NCBI GenBank assembly: GCA_902599315.1
Contig: CACKEY010000001.1
Location: forward strand, 485,328-549,327
Reading direction: 5' to 3'
Source: an uncultured SAR86 cluster bacterium
Lineage (GTDB): Bacteria > Pseudomonadota > Gammaproteobacteria > Magnimaribacterales > D2472
DNA length: 64,000 nucleotides
Part shown: piece after piece, positions 1 to 8,270 of the stretch
Layout: every line of letters begins with the position of its first letter
Position numbering within the stretch: the first letter of the stretch is position 1
Translations under genes and position numbers: made by a program
Notes under the pieces: model-generated
Seen by the model: only the letters and a program-made list of their open reading frames with translations
Databases searched by the model: none
What the model was told of the DNA's origin: nothing

Positions 1-660
1 CTTGGCTTGAGAGATAACTTAATTTTTTGCACGCAGGTCATGCTAGTTTTTTCAATTCTTAAAAGATATTTCTTTTTTTCAACATTTTTATTGATTGCTC
101 TTTCTGCAATTAAAATTCAAAATGGAATAGTATTTTCTTTCCTTTACTTTGGAGTTTTTATCTTTCAAGCAGATAAAACTTTTAAAGCTTTTTATTCATA
201 TTGCATATTAGTTTTTTTTGCAATGTTAATTATGGGAGATATATTATTGGCAACACTAAACTACTTTAAACTTGCTTTTTTAAATGAAGATAATGCAATT
301 GCAAATATAAAAAGTTTTGTTCCTTTTAAGTCAGTAATAGAAATAATTTTTATTTCACCATTAAGTTTTCTTGAGGGCTTGATAAGACCACTTCCGCTAA
401 GTATAAGTTATGGAATATTTTTCATTGAATCAATAATTCATATTTTTTTAATTACCTTTTTGCTTAAAAATGTTGTAAGGAAAGATTTCTACAACCCACA
501 ATTTCTAATTGTATTCTTAACATTTTTCATAGGCATCGTTTTAAATAGTTTAGTAATTGAAAATGACTTTACTTATGTTAGGTATAAGTATACTTTTGTG
601 TCCATGTTCATCATCTACCTATTAATATATAAAAATATTTCTAAAAAAACCATTCAGTGA
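1..660 (+). CDS. Polytopic membrane protein, 5'-truncated by window edge
   Basis: The frame is open to the left edge, so the real start lies outside the window; the first usable start inside is a TTG at 7. About 219 residues are visible, with six or seven hydrophobic segments and a short basic C-terminus (KNISKKTIQ). I see no catalytic motif. An LIRPLPL motif followed by long hydrophobic helices is seen in many inner-membrane proteins of O-antigen/exopolysaccharide loci, and a glycosyltransferase gene follows after 4 bp. A role in surface-polysaccharide assembly (polymerase-like or GT-C-like) is inference from context; the function is not recognised from the sequence itself. Confidence 0.6.
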   Translation, partial: LGLRDNLIFCTQVMLVFSILKRYFFFSTFLLIALSAIKIQNGIVFSFLYFGVFIFQADKTFKAFYSYCILVFFAMLIMGDILLATLNYFKLAFLNEDNAIANIKSFVPFKSVIEIIFISPLSFLEGLIRPLPLSISYGIFFIESIIHIFLITFLLKNVVRKDFYNPQFLIVFLTFFIGIVLNSLVIENDFTYVRYKYTFVSMFIIYLLIYKNISKKTIQ

Positions 661-664
661 ATTT

Positions 665-1762
665 ATGGTAAAACCAAAAAAAAGAATTTTAGTAATATGC
701 CCTTACCCAGAAGGCTATGCTGCTAGTCAGAGATTGAAATATGAACAATACTTTGACCTATGGAAAGAATCAGGTTATGAAATCACCGTTTCTTCTTTTT
801 TTAATTTTAATACATGGAAAATTTTATATGAGGATGGATTCTTTTTTAGAAAAATTTTAGGAACTTTAAGGGGTTATATTATAAGATTTTTAGACTTGTT
901 TAGACTATCGCAGTTCGATCATATTTATGTTTGCATGTGGGTGACTCCTCTAATAGATTCAATATTTGAGAGATTATTTTTAAGAATATCAAATCACTTA
1001 ATTTATGATTTTGATGACGCAATTCATACTGAAAAAGATCCAAATAATCAAAGCTTTTTAAAAAAAATTTTTAAAGGTCAAAAAAAAATTAAGCTCCTTA
1101 TAAAAAAATCTGATTCAGTAATAACTAGTTCTCCATTTAATTTACAATATTGTAAAGATAACAATTATTTCGAACGTGCGGCCTATATTCCATGTTCTTT
1201 AAATATTAAAAGGTTTATTCCTGATTATAAAGACTATAATAAAACCAAGCTATCAATTGGGTGGACTGGAACTTATACTTCAGCTGCATATTTAGATTCA
1301 ATTAAGGACATCCTTCATGAAGTATGTATTAACCTTGATTTGAAATTAATTTTAATTACAAATTTTGATTACGACATTCCTGATATTGACATCGAGGTAA
1401 TCCGATGGTCAAAAGAATCTGAGATATCTGATTTGCAAAAAATAGATATCGGTTTATACCCACTAATAGAGAGCCCATGGGCATTAGGAAAGGGTGGACT
1501 AAAGGTTTTGCAATATATGTCATTGGGAATACCTTCAATCTCATCAAATTTTGGTACGGCCCAATATATTGTAAAAGATGGAATTAATGGATTTTTAGTA
1601 GATACTAAAAGTGAATGGATTGATAGAATATCAGCACTTGTTGGAGATAAAGATCTGAGAAAAAAAATGGGTACGGAGGCAAGAAGACATATCGAAAGTA
1701 ATTACTCTACAGAAGTGATTAATGGGCTTTATTTAGCTTCAATCAACGAATCAATCAAATGA
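665..1762 (+). CDS. Glycosyltransferase, GT4-like (GT-B fold)
   Basis: Cytoplasmic sugar transferase expected to add one sugar to a lipid-linked glycan. The N-terminal Rossmann half starts at KRILVICPYPEG (residues 5-16) and contains YDFDDAIH near 115, typical of GT4 relatives. The C-terminal donor-binding half begins near IGWTGT (about 198) and carries the GGLKVLQYMSLGIPS segment near 277-291. That segment aligns with the E-x7-E nucleotide-sugar motif, with Lys in place of the first Glu, a known variant. At 365 residues it is of ordinary family length. The ATG lies 4 bp after the upstream stop, and the stop overlaps the next ATG (ATGA), so it is translationally coupled to the C-methyltransferase. 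Donor and acceptor cannot be told from the sequence. Confidence 0.85.
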   Translation: MVKPKKRILVICPYPEGYAASQRLKYEQYFDLWKESGYEITVSSFFNFNTWKILYEDGFFFRKILGTLRGYIIRFLDLFRLSQFDHIYVCMWVTPLIDSIFERLFLRISNHLIYDFDDAIHTEKDPNNQSFLKKIFKGQKKIKLLIKKSDSVITSSPFNLQYCKDNNYFERAAYIPCSLNIKRFIPDYKDYNKTKLSIGWTGTYTSAAYLDSIKDILHEVCINLDLKLILITNFDYDIPDIDIEVIRWSKESEISDLQKIDIGLYPLIESPWALGKGGLKVLQYMSLGIPSISSNFGTAQYIVKDGINGFLVDTKSEWIDRISALVGDKDLRKKMGTEARRHIESNYSTEVINGLYLASINESIK

Positions 1763-2985
1763 TTACTGAGAGTAAATCTTGTAGATTGTGTGGCGGACTA
1801 ATTAAGGAAATTGCTTATCTGTGTGACTCACCGCCTGCCAACAATTTTGATTCAACTTTTCAGAAAAATAAAACTCTAGCTTTCCCTTTGGCAATAGATT
1901 TTTGTAAAAATTGTTCTAATATTCAGCTACGACACTGCCTTGGAGAAGATCTTTTATATTCAGATTATACTTACATAACACCAAAATCTGAATCACTTCA
2001 AAATCATTATGATTCATTAAAGTGTTACTCAGTAAAAAAAATTAAAAATCTTAAAGATATTGATGTTGTTGAGATTGGTTCCAACAGCGGAGATCTTTTA
2101 AAGTTTTTAAAGCCCTTTGTAGGCTCTGTTCTCGGAGTCGATCCAGCAAAAAACGTTGCCAAGATTGCTAATGAAGCTGGAATAGAAACCCTCAATTGTT
2201 TTTTTAATCAATCTATTGCAGATAAGATTAAGCTAAATAAAAAACTTGTTAACTTAGTTATTGCACGTCACATGTTCGCGCATAATTCAAATCCCTCGGA
2301 AATGTTGAATGGAATGAAAAATCTTATTAATGATGATGGTTTAATTTTTATAGAAAATGCTTATGCAATTGATACTTTCATGCATGGAGAATTTGATCAA
2401 ATTTATCATGAACATATGTTTTTTTACTCAGTGAAGAGCATGGAAAATTTGTTAATTAAAAATGGACTACACCTTCATGATATTCTTTTTTCTGATGTTC
2501 ATGGTGGCTCAATTGTATTCATTGTTACTAAAAGAAATATCGGTAAAACTGAAAAACTTAAAGCTCAAATTAAACTAGAAGATAGTCTTTTCAAAGATGA
2601 TAAAATTTTTAAGGTATTCATAAATAAAATTGAGGAAGTTAAAAAATTTATAAATAAAAAAATAAAATACGCAAAAGAAAATAATTTAACTATTGCAGCA
2701 TATGGCGCACCAGCAAAAGCATTTACAATGTTTGCTTTGCTTGGTCTAAATAAGGAAACCATAAAATTTTGTGTAGATACTTCACCTACTAAGATTGGAA
2801 AATCTTTTCCAATATTTGACATACCAATTATTTCAGAAGAAGCAATGCAAGACGAAAGTTATGATGTTCTTTTAGTTACCGCATGGAATTATAAAAGTGA
2901 TATTTTAAATAAGGCACCAAAAATTTTTCAATCTGGGACAGAATTAATATTTCCTCTTCCAGAGCCAACCAGCATGAAAGTCTAA
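1759..2985 (+). CDS. Sugar C-methyltransferase (zinc-binding N-domain, SAM-dependent)
   Basis: Three-domain enzyme of the TylC3/NovU/EvaC type, which C-methylates dTDP-4-keto-6-deoxy sugars. The N-terminal zinc site has two CxxC pairs (Cys8/Cys11 and about Cys49/Cys52). The SAM-binding motif VVEIGSNSGD lies near 103-112. The YHEHMFFYS segment near 215 matches the conserved catalytic His/Tyr region of the family. The C-terminal Rossmann-like domain starts near 310 with AAYGAPAKA. The length of 408 residues is standard. It lies directly upstream of a complete dTDP-rhamnose gene set, with ATGA-type overlap on both sides, so its substrate is plausibly a dTDP-4-keto-6-deoxyhexose drawn from that pathway. 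The position methylated is unknown. A paralogue lies at 48003-49253. Confidence 0.86.
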   Translation: MITESKSCRLCGGLIKEIAYLCDSPPANNFDSTFQKNKTLAFPLAIDFCKNCSNIQLRHCLGEDLLYSDYTYITPKSESLQNHYDSLKCYSVKKIKNLKDIDVVEIGSNSGDLLKFLKPFVGSVLGVDPAKNVAKIANEAGIETLNCFFNQSIADKIKLNKKLVNLVIARHMFAHNSNPSEMLNGMKNLINDDGLIFIENAYAIDTFMHGEFDQIYHEHMFFYSVKSMENLLIKNGLHLHDILFSDVHGGSIVFIVTKRNIGKTEKLKAQIKLEDSLFKDDKIFKVFINKIEEVKKFINKKIKYAKENNLTIAAYGAPAKAFTMFALLGLNKETIKFCVDTSPTKIGKSFPIFDIPIISEEAMQDESYDVLLVTAWNYKSDILNKAPKIFQSGTELIFPLPEPTSMKV

Positions 2986-3521
2986 TGGCACTAATTGAAA
3001 CTAATGTTTTTGAGGGCGTCAAAGTGCTTGAAAAAACTATTTTTTATTCAGATCTTGGTTATTTTTCTACAATTTTTAGTGCCGAAAACTTAAATATTAA
3101 TTTTGTTCAGGATAGTGTCTCTAAATCAATGCATGTTGGAACAATCCGAGGAATGCACTTTCAAAAAGGAAAAAACGCACAGGCTAAATTAATTAATGTC
3201 ATTGAAGGCTCTATATTAGACATTTTTGTAGATTTAAGAGAAACCTCGTCAACCTATTTGTCATATGGCTCTATTTTGTTAGATGCTGCCCATGGGAAAT
3301 CATTATTTATTCCTAGAGGATTTGCGCATGGTTTTATTACTTTAAAAGAAAATTCAATTATTAGTTACAAATTGGATAATTTTTATAATCCTGAATCTGA
3401 GGAAACACTTTTATGGAATGATCCTGATATTGGTATAATATGGCCTAAAATGGATAGCTATAAACTTTCTCAAAAAGATCAAGAGGGTAAAAACCTTAAA
3501 CAAATTCTTTCACAGAAATAA
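2985..3521 (+). CDS. rmlC: dTDP-4-dehydrorhamnose 3,5-epimerase
   Basis: Cupin-fold epimerase that converts dTDP-4-keto-6-deoxy-D-glucose to the L-lyxo epimer. The catalytic His is in RGMHFQ (His58). A second conserved His is in RGFAHGF (His115), and the Tyr-bearing segment YKLDNFYNPESE (128-139) matches the family's active-site region. The 178 residues are close to the usual 180-185. The start ATG uses the last base of the upstream TAA stop. It is followed by rmlB, rmlD and rmlA in a tight operon, which makes rmlC far more likely than a stand-alone 3-epimerase. Because a C-methyltransferase precedes it, a 3-epimerase role on a methylated sugar cannot be excluded. Confidence 0.93.
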   Translation: MALIETNVFEGVKVLEKTIFYSDLGYFSTIFSAENLNINFVQDSVSKSMHVGTIRGMHFQKGKNAQAKLINVIEGSILDIFVDLRETSSTYLSYGSILLDAAHGKSLFIPRGFAHGFITLKENSIISYKLDNFYNPESEETLLWNDPDIGIIWPKMDSYKLSQKDQEGKNLKQILSQK

Positions 3522-3529
3522 GCATTATT

Positions 3530-4546
3530 ATGATTCCAAATTCTAAGATAAATAGAATTCTTGTTACTGGCGGCATGGGTTTTATAGGCTCTAGTTTTTT
3601 GTTGAAGTGTTGCAAAAAATTTCCCAACATAGAATTTATTAATGCAGACAATTTAAGCTACTCTTTCTCACCAAAAACTCAAGAGGAGCTCAATTTACAT
3701 AAGAATCATTCCTTTTTGAAAACTGATATATGTGACATTGATGCTTTGGAGAATATCTTTAGAAATTATCAAATTAATATGATTGTTCATTTTGCCGCAG
3801 AATCTCATGTTGATAACTCGATTGAGGCTCCCTTGAGATTCATTAATACAAATATTTCAGGAACTTTTAATTTATTAACAATCGTTAAACAGCAACAAGA
3901 AAAAGGAAATAGCATTTATTTTCATCATATTTCAACAGATGAAGTTTATGGCTCATTGAACGAAATAGAATCTCCTTTTACAGAAAAATCTAATTTTGCT
4001 CCAAGCTCTCCTTATTCCGCAACTAAGGCAGCTTCTGATTTATTGGTTGAGGCATGGGGAAAAACTTACGGATTGAAGTACCTCATTACTAATTGCAGTA
4101 ATAACTTTGGTCCTAGACAGTTTAGTGAAAAGCTTATACCAAAGGTTATTCACAATTGCATAAATAAAGAAAATATTCCTATCTATGGTTCTGGATCAAA
4201 TATCAGAGATTGGTTATATGTAGAAGATCATATTGATGCAATCTTATCTTTATATAAAAAAGGTTTATTTATCAATGAAAGATTTAATATTGGAGGTGGA
4301 TATGAAGTTACTAATATTGAAATTGTAAAAATTATTTTAGGTATTCTTGAAAAGGATCATGGTTATAGCGGCTCAGAAATGCTTATTAAGTATGTTGAGG
4401 ATAGAAAAGGTCATGACTTTAGATATTCTATTAATAATAGTAAATTAAGACTTGCAACCGGCTGGAAACCAGTGGCAAGTTTTCATGAGCAGCTCAAGAC
4501 CACAATCAATTGGTATGTAAAAAATAAAAACTGGTGGAAAAAATGA
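3530..4546 (+). CDS. rmlB: dTDP-glucose 4,6-dehydratase
   Basis: Extended SDR that makes dTDP-4-keto-6-deoxyglucose in the cytoplasm, the second step of dTDP-rhamnose synthesis. The NAD-binding motif GGMGFIG spans 14-20 and AAESHVDNS lies near 86-96. The catalytic STDEVYG segment is near 135-142, the active-site YSATK is Tyr162/Lys166, and NCSNNFGPRQF follows near 187. Length 338 is typical. The gene sits 8 bp after rmlC, and its TGA overlaps the ATG of rmlD (ATGA). No strong ribosome-binding site is visible before the ATG, which is common in this AT-rich operon. Confidence 0.95.
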   Translation: MIPNSKINRILVTGGMGFIGSSFLLKCCKKFPNIEFINADNLSYSFSPKTQEELNLHKNHSFLKTDICDIDALENIFRNYQINMIVHFAAESHVDNSIEAPLRFINTNISGTFNLLTIVKQQQEKGNSIYFHHISTDEVYGSLNEIESPFTEKSNFAPSSPYSATKAASDLLVEAWGKTYGLKYLITNCSNNFGPRQFSEKLIPKVIHNCINKENIPIYGSGSNIRDWLYVEDHIDAILSLYKKGLFINERFNIGGGYEVTNIEIVKIILGILEKDHGYSGSEMLIKYVEDRKGHDFRYSINNSKLRLATGWKPVASFHEQLKTTINWYVKNKNWWKK

Positions 4547-5400
4547 TTACCATTTTGGGAAAAAATAGTCAGTTAGCACAATGCCTTATTAAAAAAATAA
4601 AATGTCCTATTAATATTCTCTCTTCAAATGAAATAGATTTCCGTGATTATAATAATATTGAAGTAGTTTTAAGTAAATTTTCAAACAAGATAATAATTAA
4701 TTGTTTTGCGTTTAATGATGTCGAGGATGCAGAATCTAACCAAGATGCATATAAAATAAACCATATTGGTTTAGAAAAAGTTGCAAAATTCTGCGCTAAA
4801 AATAATATTGTATTGATTCATATTTCAACAGATTTTATTTTTGATGGAAATAAAGGCCATTACATAGAAACTGATCCTGCTAATCCAATTAATCATTACG
4901 GTAAATCAAAAGCACTTGGTGAGCTTTCAATTCAGAAGTACTGTAGGAAGTATATTATTCTCAGGACTTCTTGGCTGTATAGTCATTTGGAAACTAAAAA
5001 TAATTTTTTATTTAAGATTAAAACTTTAGCTTTAGAGGATAAGAAGGACTTATTTGGCGCTGAAGATATAGTTGGTTCTCCAACATCCTCACTGAGCTTA
5101 GCTGACGGTATCTATAAATTGCTTGAGTCAATTGATACTTATGATTTCTCTTTGAAGTTATTTCATTTTTCAGACTTGGGATCTGTGTCTCGATTTACTT
5201 TTCTTGAGGAAATAGTAAAAAAACTTAATCTAAAATTTAATCTGTCAAATTCAGTTCATCCCACTCAAAATAGTTATTTTAATTTAATTGCTCCAAGGCC
5301 CTATAATACAAGCCTTAACTCATCTTTATTTTCGGAAACATTTAACTTTAGATCACAAGATTGGAAAAAAGCTTTAAACAAAACAATTGAATTATTATGA
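4543..5400 (+). CDS. rmlD: dTDP-4-dehydrorhamnose reductase
   Basis: NAD(P)H-dependent reductase that makes dTDP-L-rhamnose. It begins MITILGKNSQLAQ, a compact GxxxQL nucleotide-binding motif typical of RmlD. STDFIFDG lies near 96, YGKSK gives Tyr119/Lys123, ILRTSWLY is near 140 and the substrate-binding RPYNTSL lies near the C-terminus. I chose the ATG that overlaps the rmlB stop (ATGA); a GTG nine bases upstream would add three residues but has no better support. At 285 residues it has the usual length. Its own stop overlaps the rmlA start, again ATGA. Confidence 0.93.
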   Translation: MITILGKNSQLAQCLIKKIKCPINILSSNEIDFRDYNNIEVVLSKFSNKIIINCFAFNDVEDAESNQDAYKINHIGLEKVAKFCAKNNIVLIHISTDFIFDGNKGHYIETDPANPINHYGKSKALGELSIQKYCRKYIILRTSWLYSHLETKNNFLFKIKTLALEDKKDLFGAEDIVGSPTSSLSLADGIYKLLESIDTYDFSLKLFHFSDLGSVSRFTFLEEIVKKLNLKFNLSNSVHPTQNSYFNLIAPRPYNTSLNSSLFSETFNFRSQDWKKALNKTIELL

Positions 5401-6251
5401 AAGGTATTATTTTAGCTGGCGGATCGGGTACACGACTTCATCCACTAACATCAGTAAGATCTAAACAATTATTACCTATTTTTGATAAACCGTTAATTTA
5501 TCATCCCTTAACGACTTTAATTTCATTAGGTTTAAATGATATTTTAATAATTTCTAATCCTAATCAAATTAATGACTTTAAGTTTTTGCTTGGAGATGGT
5601 TTAAATTTTGGTATAAATTTGTCATATGAAATACAGGAAAGACCTAATGGAATTGCTGAAGCCTTGATAATTGGGGAATCATTTCTTGGGAATGATAAAT
5701 GTGCGTTAATTTTAGGCGACAATATATTTATTTCAGACAAGTTAAATTCCTCTCAAATTACAGATTTTAAAAGTGGAGCTAAGATCTTTACAATTGCTGT
5801 AAATGATCCTGAAAGGTATGGAGTAGTTAAAATTATAGAAAATAAAGTAATGGATATTGTAGAAAAACCCAATGAATTTATTTCAAACAGTGCAGTTACA
5901 GGATTGTACTTCTATGACAGTGAGGTTTCCTCAATATGCAAAACCCTTTCTCCATCAGAAAGAAATGAGTTAGAGATTACTGACTTAAATAAGGTTTATT
6001 TAAAAAATGAGTCACTTGAAGTATTCCAGTTAGAAGACAATGATGTATGGATGGATGCAGGAACTTTTGGATCTTTATTAGACGCTGGAAATTACATTTC
6101 TGCTTTACAAAAAAGAGCAGGAAGGCTCTATGGTTCTCCAGAATTAGCAGCATATAATCAAGGCTTTTTAACAAAAAAGCATATTAAAGATCTTATAAAA
6201 AATTCTCCAAAGAATTCATACTATTGTTTGCTAGAAAAAATAATTATTTAG
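5397..6251 (+). CDS. rmlA: Glucose-1-phosphate thymidylyltransferase
   Basis: First enzyme of dTDP-rhamnose synthesis: dTTP plus glucose-1-phosphate gives dTDP-glucose. The N-terminal signature GIILAGGSGTRLHPLT with KQLLPIFDKP is intact. GDNIF (near 103), VEKPNEF and VTGLYFYD (near 155-176) and WMDAGTF (near 216) are the expected substrate and metal sites. The 284 residues match the short RmlA form. It is the last gene of the C-methyltransferase-rmlCBDA run; after it, 139 bp of AT-rich sequence with a putative promoter separates it from the export genes. Confidence 0.95.
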   Translation: MKGIILAGGSGTRLHPLTSVRSKQLLPIFDKPLIYHPLTTLISLGLNDILIISNPNQINDFKFLLGDGLNFGINLSYEIQERPNGIAEALIIGESFLGNDKCALILGDNIFISDKLNSSQITDFKSGAKIFTIAVNDPERYGVVKIIENKVMDIVEKPNEFISNSAVTGLYFYDSEVSSICKTLSPSERNELEITDLNKVYLKNESLEVFQLEDNDVWMDAGTFGSLLDAGNYISALQKRAGRLYGSPELAAYNQGFLTKKHIKDLIKNSPKNSYYCLLEKIII

Positions 6252-6317
6252 GTTTAATCTAAGTTTATCTGACAAGATCTGTTTACATTATTATGGCAAA
6301 GTTACATACCCATAAGC

Positions 6318-6323
6318 TATAAT
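6318..6323 (+). promoter_or_regulatory. Putative -10 box upstream of the export operon
   Basis: A perfect TATAAT lies 67 bp before the SLBB export protein start, in the only sizeable gap between rmlA and the export genes. The region at 6294-6299 (TGGCAA, 18 bp spacer) is a poor -35. A start point near 6330 would give a leader of about 60 nt ending in a GGAG ribosome-binding site near 6379. This suggests the export genes can be transcribed separately from the sugar-precursor genes. Confidence 0.35.
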
Positions 6324-6390
6324 CACATATCACTAAAAATGTTTAAATTATCTAAAATTAATTTAATAGTATACAGATGGAGTTAGTTTT

Positions 6391-8238
6391 ATGAGTAAGA
6401 TATATAATTTTTGTACAACAACCTTTATAACTTTTCTTTTACTCCCAACCTTGATCTCTGCTCAGACTTCGTCAAATCTTGATGAAGACTTTATGAAAAG
6501 CTTGCCAGAGGAACTCCAACAAGAATTAAATACAGAGAATAATGAAGAAAATCAGGTAGACAAGCTCTTAAATTCAAAAACATCATCACTTAAAAATAAA
6601 GAAGCACTCAAATTGCTTAAGCAAAAGCTTGAAGAATTAGATATGAGAATTAATAAGTCTTCTGACATGAATCCACAGGATAGTTTAGAAAGATTTGGAG
6701 ATTCATTTTTTAGTACTATTCAGTCAACTTTTATGCCAGTAAATGTTCCTAATCTAAGAGAGGATTATATCCTTGGTATCGGCGATAAGTTATCTATTCA
6801 GATGGTAGGTGAAAGATCAGAAATTTCTAATGGGCTAACCATTGAAAGAGACGGTTCATTAAGTATTCCAGATCTAGGAAAAGTTTTTCTTGCCGGCACC
6901 AAACTTAGTGAGGCTAAAAGCATCATTAATAATTATGTTCAATCAAAAACCATTGGCAATGAAGTTTTTGTAACACTATCAGAATTGAGAGATATATCGG
7001 TAATTATTCTTGGAGCAGAAAATCCAGGAGTTTATACCATATCTGGGGGTTCAAATATTTTACATGCTATAAATGTTGCTGGTGGGATTTCAGAATCAGG
7101 GTCATATAGAAAAGTACAAATTTTAAGAAAAGGTGAATTAGTTCAAATAATAGATTTATACGAAACCTTAATTTTTGGGAAAGGCATTTTTGATTTTGAT
7201 CTTCGCTCTGGGGATACTATTTTAATTGAGCCATTGGGTTTTTTGGTTGCATTATCAGGTGGTGTAAACAAATCAGCCTTGTTTGAAATGAAGAGTGGGG
7301 AGACTATTAATGATTTAATTCGATTTGCAGGAGGATTCAGTCAGGACCATGACAAGACACAAAATATTATTCTTGAGAGAGATACATTGAATGGGTCTAA
7401 TATCATTCCAATAACTTTAGGTAAGACTAAAAATATGTCATTGCTCCCTAGAGACTCTGTTATTGTACCTATGTTTGCAAAAATTTTACCAACAGCTTTG
7501 AAGGTAAAGCTTTCTGGTATGGTAAAAAGACCGGGTATTTATAATATTCAAGAAGGCGAAACTCTGTCTGGTTTAATTTCAAGAGCAGGTGGTTATAAAG
7601 AAAATGCTTATCCATATGGAGGAGTTTTTTTCAGAAAGTCTGCCGAAGAAATGTCAGCTAAGTTTAATAAAAGAATCTATTCAGACACTATAAATTTTTT
7701 AGTATCAAATTTAGGCTCTGGAGGAGGAAATTCATCTCAACCTCTTACAGGGGATTTTTTAAAGATTTTAATCGAAGAATCGAAAGCTCAAGATTCCATT
7801 GGAAGGATTGTTACTGAATTTGATCTTAATAAGATTAAAGCCTCTCCAATGTTAGATACGAAACTCAAGGACAATGATGTAATTAATGTTCCTGCTTTGT
7901 CTCAGCAAGTATATCTATTTGGTGATTTCAATCAGCCTCTTATCTTGCCTTATAATCCAGAATTTACCCCAGAGCAATATGTAAGTTTAGCTGCAGGTAA
8001 AAAAACAAGTGCAACTAAACATACTGTAATTATTGATCCAGATGGAAAGTCTCATTATTTTGCATCATCTAAATTTAGCCTCTTTAACGAAAATATAGAT
8101 GTTTATCCTGGAACTATTATTTACTTGCCTCGTGAATTAGGAAAAGTAAATGGAGTTCAGTTTGCTGCTGCAGTAGCTCCAATTTTAAGTAGTTTAACTT
8201 TATCACTAGCCTCCATAAACACAATTACTGATGATTAG
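6391..8238 (+). CDS. Polysaccharide export protein with SLBB repeats (OPX family)
   Basis: Predicted secreted outer-membrane polysaccharide export protein. A signal peptide (MSKIYNFCTTTFITFLLLPTLISAQ) precedes an acidic, Glu/Asn-rich spacer and a short helical region to about residue 90. A Wza-like poly-export domain starts near 120 (LREDYILGIGDKLSIQMVG) and runs to about 200. Several SLBB-type domains follow (about 200-295, 300-360, 370-480 and 510-595). At 615 residues it is much longer than Wza (about 380), placing it with the multi-SLBB OPX proteins. There is no lipobox Cys at the cleavage site, unlike Wza. It is followed by yjbH- and yjbF-like genes, a set known from the Gfc/Yjb exopolysaccharide systems. 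Confidence 0.86.
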   Translation: MSKIYNFCTTTFITFLLLPTLISAQTSSNLDEDFMKSLPEELQQELNTENNEENQVDKLLNSKTSSLKNKEALKLLKQKLEELDMRINKSSDMNPQDSLERFGDSFFSTIQSTFMPVNVPNLREDYILGIGDKLSIQMVGERSEISNGLTIERDGSLSIPDLGKVFLAGTKLSEAKSIINNYVQSKTIGNEVFVTLSELRDISVIILGAENPGVYTISGGSNILHAINVAGGISESGSYRKVQILRKGELVQIIDLYETLIFGKGIFDFDLRSGDTILIEPLGFLVALSGGVNKSALFEMKSGETINDLIRFAGGFSQDHDKTQNIILERDTLNGSNIIPITLGKTKNMSLLPRDSVIVPMFAKILPTALKVKLSGMVKRPGIYNIQEGETLSGLISRAGGYKENAYPYGGVFFRKSAEEMSAKFNKRIYSDTINFLVSNLGSGGGNSSQPLTGDFLKILIEESKAQDSIGRIVTEFDLNKIKASPMLDTKLKDNDVINVPALSQQVYLFGDFNQPLILPYNPEFTPEQYVSLAAGKKTSATKHTVIIDPDGKSHYFASSKFSLFNENIDVYPGTIIYLPRELGKVNGVQFAAAVAPILSSLTLSLASINTITDD

Positions 8239-8270
8239 ACTATATTCAATAATATAGTTACTTATAAAAA

